From Nitrospira sp. (GTDB taxonomy: Bacteria; Nitrospirota; Nitrospiria; Nitrospirales; Nitrospiraceae), in contig JABMDE010000061.1 in NCBI GenBank assembly GCA_015904055.1, positions 32,539 to 51,590 on the forward strand: 19,052 bases of DNA, given 5' to 3'. The notes beneath the pieces were generated by a model that saw only the letters and a list, made by a program, of their open reading frames with translations, was not told the DNA's origin and did not search any database. The position numbers and the translations under genes were made by a program. How positions within the stretch are numbered: position 1 is the first letter of the stretch; every line of letters starts with the position of its first letter. Positions 15,288 to 19,052 of this stretch are shown piece after piece.

Positions 15288-16322
15288 ATGAGGGCCCTGG
15301 TTAAAACAATGGCCGCTCCGGGTTTGACGGCGACGAGTTGGCCGGACCCCACTCCCGGTCCGCGCGAGGTTGTCGTCAAGGTTGCTGCGACCTCGCTGTG
15401 TGGAACTGACGCCCATATTTATCGTTGGGATGCGTGGGCTCAAGGGCGCGTGCAGCCTCCTCGTATCATTGGCCATGAGTTGTGCGGCCATGTGGTGGAG
15501 GCTGGGCGCGAGGTGTCGTTGGTGAAGGTCGGCGATTATGTCGCAGCCGAATCGCACATTACATGCGGGGTGTGTTTTCAATGCCGAACCGGGCAGGCGC
15601 ATGTCTGCAAACAGTATCGAATTCTCGGCCTCGATTGCGATGGCTCGTATGCCGAGTATGTCGCACTGCCTGAAGGCGTCTTGTGGCGCACCGCTGCGGA
15701 GATTCCTCCGGAGTTCGCCTGTGTTCAGGAGCCCCTCGGAAACGCCGTCGATGCCGCTCTCGCCGAAGATCTTACCGGCCATACGGTCCTGGTAACGGGA
15801 TGCGGGCCGACCGGTTTATTTGCGATCGCCATTGCTCGGGTATCGGGCGCGGCTGTCATTATCGCGACCGATACGAGCGAGTATCGGCTGGGATTGGCCA
15901 AACAAGTGGGTGCGGACCTTACGGTGAATGTGAAAACCGGTCATCCGGAGGCAGTCAATGAGGCGATTTGCGAGTTGACGGCCGGCGAAGGTGTTGATGC
16001 AGCACTGGAAATGTCGGGCGACCCGGCTGCGTTGCACCAAGCGTTTCGCGCTGTCAAGAACGGCGGGCGGGTGACCCTCTTCGGGATTCCGACCGGCCAG
16101 GTGTGCTTCGACCTTCCGAACGAAATCATTTTTAAGGGCATTCGTGTGTATGGAGTGACGGGCCGGCATTTGTTTGGGACGTGGTATAGGCTGGCGGGGC
16201 TCTTTAAGGCAGGTCTGAATATCCGACCGGTGATTACACATTCCTTCCCGATGGCCGAATTTGCGACAGGATTCAACTTAATCCAATCAGGGCAATGCGG
16301 GAAAGTGGTGTTGATTCCGTGA
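15288..16322 (+). CDS. tdh: L-threonine 3-dehydrogenase, copy 2
   Basis: The 344-residue protein keeps all Tdh landmarks: C38, H63 and E64 for catalytic zinc; C93, C96, C99 and C107 for structural zinc; GCGPTG at 171-176. It catalyses threonine + NAD+ -> 2-amino-3-ketobutyrate. This copy is followed 73 bp later by kbl, the gene for the next enzyme, which cleaves the unstable product, so it is the one in the functional pathway setting. Differences from copy 1 cluster in the first 80 residues and are mostly conservative. Homology between the two loci ends exactly at the stop codon. Transcription probably starts at the leaderless promoter and may run on through a hairpin into kbl. Confidence 0.95.
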   Translation: MRALVKTMAAPGLTATSWPDPTPGPREVVVKVAATSLCGTDAHIYRWDAWAQGRVQPPRIIGHELCGHVVEAGREVSLVKVGDYVAAESHITCGVCFQCRTGQAHVCKQYRILGLDCDGSYAEYVALPEGVLWRTAAEIPPEFACVQEPLGNAVDAALAEDLTGHTVLVTGCGPTGLFAIAIARVSGAAVIIATDTSEYRLGLAKQVGADLTVNVKTGHPEAVNEAICELTAGEGVDAALEMSGDPAALHQAFRAVKNGGRVTLFGIPTGQVCFDLPNEIIFKGIRVYGVTGRHLFGTWYRLAGLFKAGLNIRPVITHSFPMAEFATGFNLIQSGQCGKVVLIP

Positions 16323-16332
16323 TGCAGGCCTA

Positions 16333-16378
16333 GGCTCAGGTTGAGGCTAAGTTTTTCATCTTAACCTCAGCCTGAGCC
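16333..16378 (+). repeat. Long hairpin between tdh and kbl
   Basis: GGCTCAGGTTGAGGCTAAG (16333-16351) pairs with CTTAACCTCAGCCTGAGCC (16360-16378) around the loop TTTTTCAT: 17 Watson-Crick pairs, one G-T and one mismatch. The T-run is in the loop, not after the stem, so it is not a standard terminator. It resembles a palindromic intergenic repeat and could act as a processing or attenuation site between the two genes. Confidence 0.7.
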
Positions 16379-16395
16379 TCAACATTCGAGGAGCC

Positions 16396-17586
16396 GTGGC
16401 GTACGATTCTCTCAAGAGCGTTCTTCAGCAACAGCTTGCCGACATACGCGCGAAGGGTCTCTACAAATCTGAACGGCGCATCCTGGGGCCGCAAGGCCCG
16501 GATATCCTGGTGGATCGAGGCCCAGTTCTGAATCTTTGCGCCAATAATTATCTTGGATTGGCAAATCATCCTGAGATTGTTCAGGCTGCCATGGATGGCT
16601 TGAAGACGCATGGGTACGGTATGGCTTCGGTGCGTTTCATTTGTGGCACGCAGGATCTGCACAAGCGACTGGAACGGGCAATCAGCGAGTTTCTAGGCAC
16701 CGAAGACACAGTGCTCTACAGTTCCTGTTTCGATGCCAACGGAGGATTGTTCGAAGCGTTTATGGGTGAGCGCGACGCTGTCATTAGCGATGCGTTGAAC
16801 CATGCCAGCCTGATTGACGGTATCCGGCTTTGTAAGGCGACACGATTGCGATATGCCCATTCGGACATGAGTGAGCTTGAAGAGCGGTTGAAGGCATCGC
16901 AAAACAGCCGGTTGCGGCTCATCGTGACCGATGGAGTGTTTTCGATGGATGGGGATCTGGCCAGGCTTGACCGGATTGTCGAGCTTGCCGAGCGGTACCA
17001 TGCGGCGGTGGTGGTAGACGACAGCCATGCGACCGGTGTCCTTGGCCCTCAGGGGCGTGGCACCCCGGCTCATTACGGTCTGGCTGATCGCGTGGACATC
17101 GTTACAAGTACTCTGGGAAAGACGCTGGGTGGGGCCACGGGAGGATTTACATCAGGCAAGGCTGAGATCGTTGAATTGCTTCGCCAGCGGTCGAGACCCT
17201 ATTTGTTCTCGAATGCGCTTCCGCCTATTGTGGCCACCGGAGCCTTATGTGCGCTTGATCTTGTGTCAAAAGGCGATGAGTTGCGTGAGCGGCTCCACGC
17301 CAACGCGGTGTTTTTTCGCACCCAGCTGACTGCGCTGGGATTCCGTCTCATTCCCGGCGAACATCCTATTATTCCTGTCATGTTGGGCGAGGCGGCCCTC
17401 GCCACCTCGATGGCCGAGGCGCTGCTGAACGAGGGCGTGTACGTGGTCGGATTCAGCTACCCCGTTGTTCCCGAAGGCCGGGCAAGAATTCGTGTCCAGA
17501 TGTCGGCGGCCCATACGAGAGTTCAGCTGGAACAGGCTGTGGAGGCCTTTGCGAAGGTAGGCCGGGCGCTTGCCGTCATTCAGTGA
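16396..17586 (+). CDS. kbl: Glycine C-acetyltransferase (2-amino-3-ketobutyrate CoA ligase)
   Basis: This is a PLP enzyme of the alpha-oxoamine synthase family, 396 residues against 398 in E. coli. It follows E. coli Kbl almost throughout ([47 protein letters not shown]). K242 in TLGKTLGGA holds PLP, and DDSHATG carries the PLP-contacting Asp/His. It splits 2-amino-3-ketobutyrate with CoA into glycine and acetyl-CoA. The start is a GTG at 16396, with MAYDSL aligning to the family N-terminus. The GAGGAG SD is unusually close (about 2-4 nt). No left-hand copy exists, so both Tdh enzymes would depend on this one. Confidence 0.96.
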   Translation: MAYDSLKSVLQQQLADIRAKGLYKSERRILGPQGPDILVDRGPVLNLCANNYLGLANHPEIVQAAMDGLKTHGYGMASVRFICGTQDLHKRLERAISEFLGTEDTVLYSSCFDANGGLFEAFMGERDAVISDALNHASLIDGIRLCKATRLRYAHSDMSELEERLKASQNSRLRLIVTDGVFSMDGDLARLDRIVELAERYHAAVVVDDSHATGVLGPQGRGTPAHYGLADRVDIVTSTLGKTLGGATGGFTSGKAEIVELLRQRSRPYLFSNALPPIVATGALCALDLVSKGDELRERLHANAVFFRTQLTALGFRLIPGEHPIIPVMLGEAALATSMAEALLNEGVYVVGFSYPVVPEGRARIRVQMSAAHTRVQLEQAVEAFAKVGRALAVIQ

Positions 17587-17602
17587 AACCAGCCGATCTG
17601 AA

Positions 17603-17631
17603 TTGACTTTTTGCAGTCGTCCCAGTATTCT
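17603..17631 (+). promoter_or_regulatory. Sigma-70 promoter of rplI-glyA
   Basis: TTGACT (17603-17608), 17 bp, TATTCT (17626-17631), placed 31 nt before the rplI ATG. It is near-consensus with ideal spacing and lets rplI and glyA be expressed independently of tdh-kbl. Confidence 0.8.
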
Positions 17632-17662
17632 CCACTCCTTTCTCAGAGAAGGAGTGAGGGGT

Positions 17663-18133
17663 ATGAAAGTCATTCTGCAAGAGACGATGGACGGGGTGGG
17701 GCATCTCGGCGATGTCATCAACGTGGCCGATGGATTTGCCAGGAACTTCCTGCTGCCTCGCCGTAAAGCGGTTGAAGCTGACAGCCGGAGTATCAAAGCC
17801 TTCGAGCACGCTAAACGGGCGGCGGCGGAAAAGGCCAAGAAGGAAAAGCTGGAGATCGAAACCCATGCCAAGAAGGTGTCGGCTGTAACGCTGACCATCG
17901 AGGCGCAAGTGGGAAAAGACGACAAGATGTTCGGCTCGGTGACGGTTAAGGATATCGCCGAAGGGTTGGCTGCCCAAGGCTTTACCGTGGATCGCCGGAA
18001 GATTCAATTGGGGCAGCCGATCAAGGAATTGGGAACCGTTGCGGTGCCCATCAAGATGCCGAGAGATGTGACGGCCACGGTGACCGTGTGTGTGGTGAAG
18101 AAGCAGGAAGTTGAAGCACCGGCCCAGCCGTAG
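17663..18133 (+). CDS. rplI: Ribosomal protein bL9
   Basis: This 156-residue protein has the L9 N-terminal domain ([32 protein letters not shown]), the long lysine/alanine-rich connecting helix (about 48-75) and the C-terminal domain. It binds 23S rRNA near the L1 stalk and helps keep the reading frame. It is slightly longer than the usual 148-150, from a C-terminal tail. The ATG at 17663 is fixed by the family start and by GGAGTGAGGGG upstream; the longer open frame to 17570 is not used. It lies between amino-acid genes rather than in the usual rpsF-rpsR-rplI cluster and precedes glyA by 16 bp. Confidence 0.96.
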   Translation: MKVILQETMDGVGHLGDVINVADGFARNFLLPRRKAVEADSRSIKAFEHAKRAAAEKAKKEKLEIETHAKKVSAVTLTIEAQVGKDDKMFGSVTVKDIAEGLAAQGFTVDRRKIQLGQPIKELGTVAVPIKMPRDVTATVTVCVVKKQEVEAPAQP

Positions 18134-18149
18134 GACAAGAGAGAACGAG

Positions 18150-19052
18150 ATGTACGAAGGAATCGGATCAGTGGACACTCTGAAAAACGCGGACCCCGAT
18201 GTCTACGCGGCGATTGAGGCAGAAGAAACGCGGCAGCGAGACAAGCTGCTCTTGATTGCCTCGGAAAATTTTGCCAGTCCTGCTGTGTTGGCTGCGCAGG
18301 GGTCTGTGCTGACGAACAAGTATGCAGAGGGGTATCCCGGAAAACGGTACTATGGCGGGTGTCAGCACGCCGACACGGTCGAAGACCTGGCGATTCAGCG
18401 GTGCAAGGAGATCTTCGGAGCCGAGCACGTCAATGTGCAGCCGCATTCCGGTTCACAGGCCAACATGGCGGCCTACCTGTCGGTATTGAAGCCGGGTGAC
18501 ACGATTCTCGGGATGGATCTGGCCCAAGGCGGGCATCTGACCCATGGCAGCAAAGTTAATTTCTCCGGGATTCTCTTTCGCGTGTTTTCATACGGAGTAG
18601 ACAGGCAGACAGAAACGATCGATTATGATGCGGTGCAGAAAGCCGCCGAAGAATGCAGGCCCCGCATGATCGTGGTCGGTGCCAGTGCCTATGCCCGCGT
18701 ATTGGACTTCCCGCGATTTCAAGCCATCGCCAAATCGGTTGGCGCCTATTTGCTGGTCGATATTGCCCACATTGCCGGTCTTATTGCCGCAGGGCTGCAT
18801 CCCAATCCCGTACCCTATGCGGATTTTGTCACTACGACGACCCATAAGACTCTTCGGGGCCCGCGCGGCGGGGTCACGATGTGCAAGGCCGAGTATGCGA
18901 AGGGCGTCGACAAGCTGGTATTCCCGGGCCTGCAGGGCGGGCCTCTCATGCATGTGATTGCGGCCAAAGCCGTCGCGTTCAAGGAAGCCTTGTCTCCCTC
19001 GTTCAAACGCTACCAGCAGCAGGTCCTGACCAATGCGAAAGCGTTGGCACAG
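18150..19052 (+). CDS. glyA: Serine hydroxymethyltransferase, 3' end beyond the window
   Basis: The open frame (301 codons, no stop) encodes the N-terminal and core part of GlyA, a PLP enzyme interconverting serine and glycine with tetrahydrofolate. Visible landmarks are [18 protein letters not shown], the HSGSQAN loop, VDIAHIAGL and the PLP lysine K233 ([14 protein letters not shown]). The ATG at 18150 lies 16 nt after the rplI stop; the nearest SD-like bases are GAGA. A GTG at 18171 is an alternative. The last 88 bases equal 1497-1584. Continuing from 19052 into 1585 would give a 420-codon protein, a normal GlyA length. With Kbl it links threonine breakdown to glycine, serine and C1 units. 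Confidence 0.95.
   Translation, partial: MYEGIGSVDTLKNADPDVYAAIEAEETRQRDKLLLIASENFASPAVLAAQGSVLTNKYAEGYPGKRYYGGCQHADTVEDLAIQRCKEIFGAEHVNVQPHSGSQANMAAYLSVLKPGDTILGMDLAQGGHLTHGSKVNFSGILFRVFSYGVDRQTETIDYDAVQKAAEECRPRMIVVGASAYARVLDFPRFQAIAKSVGAYLLVDIAHIAGLIAAGLHPNPVPYADFVTTTTHKTLRGPRGGVTMCKAEYAKGVDKLVFPGLQGGPLMHVIAAKAVAFKEALSPSFKRYQQQVLTNAKALAQ

Noticed and set aside
1..19052. tRNA, rRNA, CRISPR arrays, transposase genes and NrdR boxes
   Set aside because: I looked for T-loop motifs, regularly spaced repeats, transposase-like frames and tandem NrdR-box palindromes and found none that I could support.

Overview
The window looks like chromosomal DNA of a GC-rich bacterium, most likely a Nitrospira-type organism. 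That is an inference from protein flavour, gene order (rplI-glyA-nrdR) and the style of the intergenic repeats. No rRNA, tRNA or marker gene in the window proves it.

Layout. At the left edge a minus-strand gene starts and runs out of the window. Next come a truncated TonB-like gene (83-304, -), an intact threonine 3-dehydrogenase gene (tdh copy 1, 400-1434, +), a short GTGAAACGT-type repeat, and a 5'-truncated glyA remnant (1497-1944). Then follow nrdR, a soluble histidine kinase with an N-terminal Rossmann domain coupled to a NarL-type response regulator, and a large membrane hybrid histidine kinase (4678-7842). Beyond a long imperfect hairpin between convergent genes lies a minus-strand cluster: VOC protein -> MBL-fold hydrolase -> the N-terminal piece of a sugar-nucleotide epimerase joined to the C-terminal piece of a DUF4340 protein. 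A hemD-family gene diverges from that cluster. About 1 kb with no large gene follows; it holds a strong intrinsic terminator and a 19-residue Lys/Ala-rich peptide gene. The right part holds a zinc alcohol dehydrogenase and an intact TonB-like gene on the minus strand. Divergent from them, on the plus strand, are tdh copy 2, kbl, rplI and glyA, which is cut by the window edge.

How the genes fit together. tdh2-kbl-glyA encode threonine -> 2-amino-3-ketobutyrate -> glycine + acetyl-CoA, then glycine <-> serine with folate C1 units; rplI (ribosomal protein bL9) sits among them and has its own good promoter. The left end is a decayed partial copy of the right end: TonB-like/tdh is duplicated, but in the left copy TonB-like is truncated and kbl, rplI and the 5' part of glyA are missing. 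The last 88 bases of the window are identical to 1497-1584. Joining 19052 to 1585 would rebuild a 420-codon in-frame glyA, so this is either a real large-scale duplication/deletion or an assembly overlap.

Most worth a second look: the Rossmann-domain kinase, the glyA end overlap, the epimerase/DUF4340 junction, the tiny histone-tail-like peptide, the apparently leaderless tdh promoters, and the structured element at 7963-8042.
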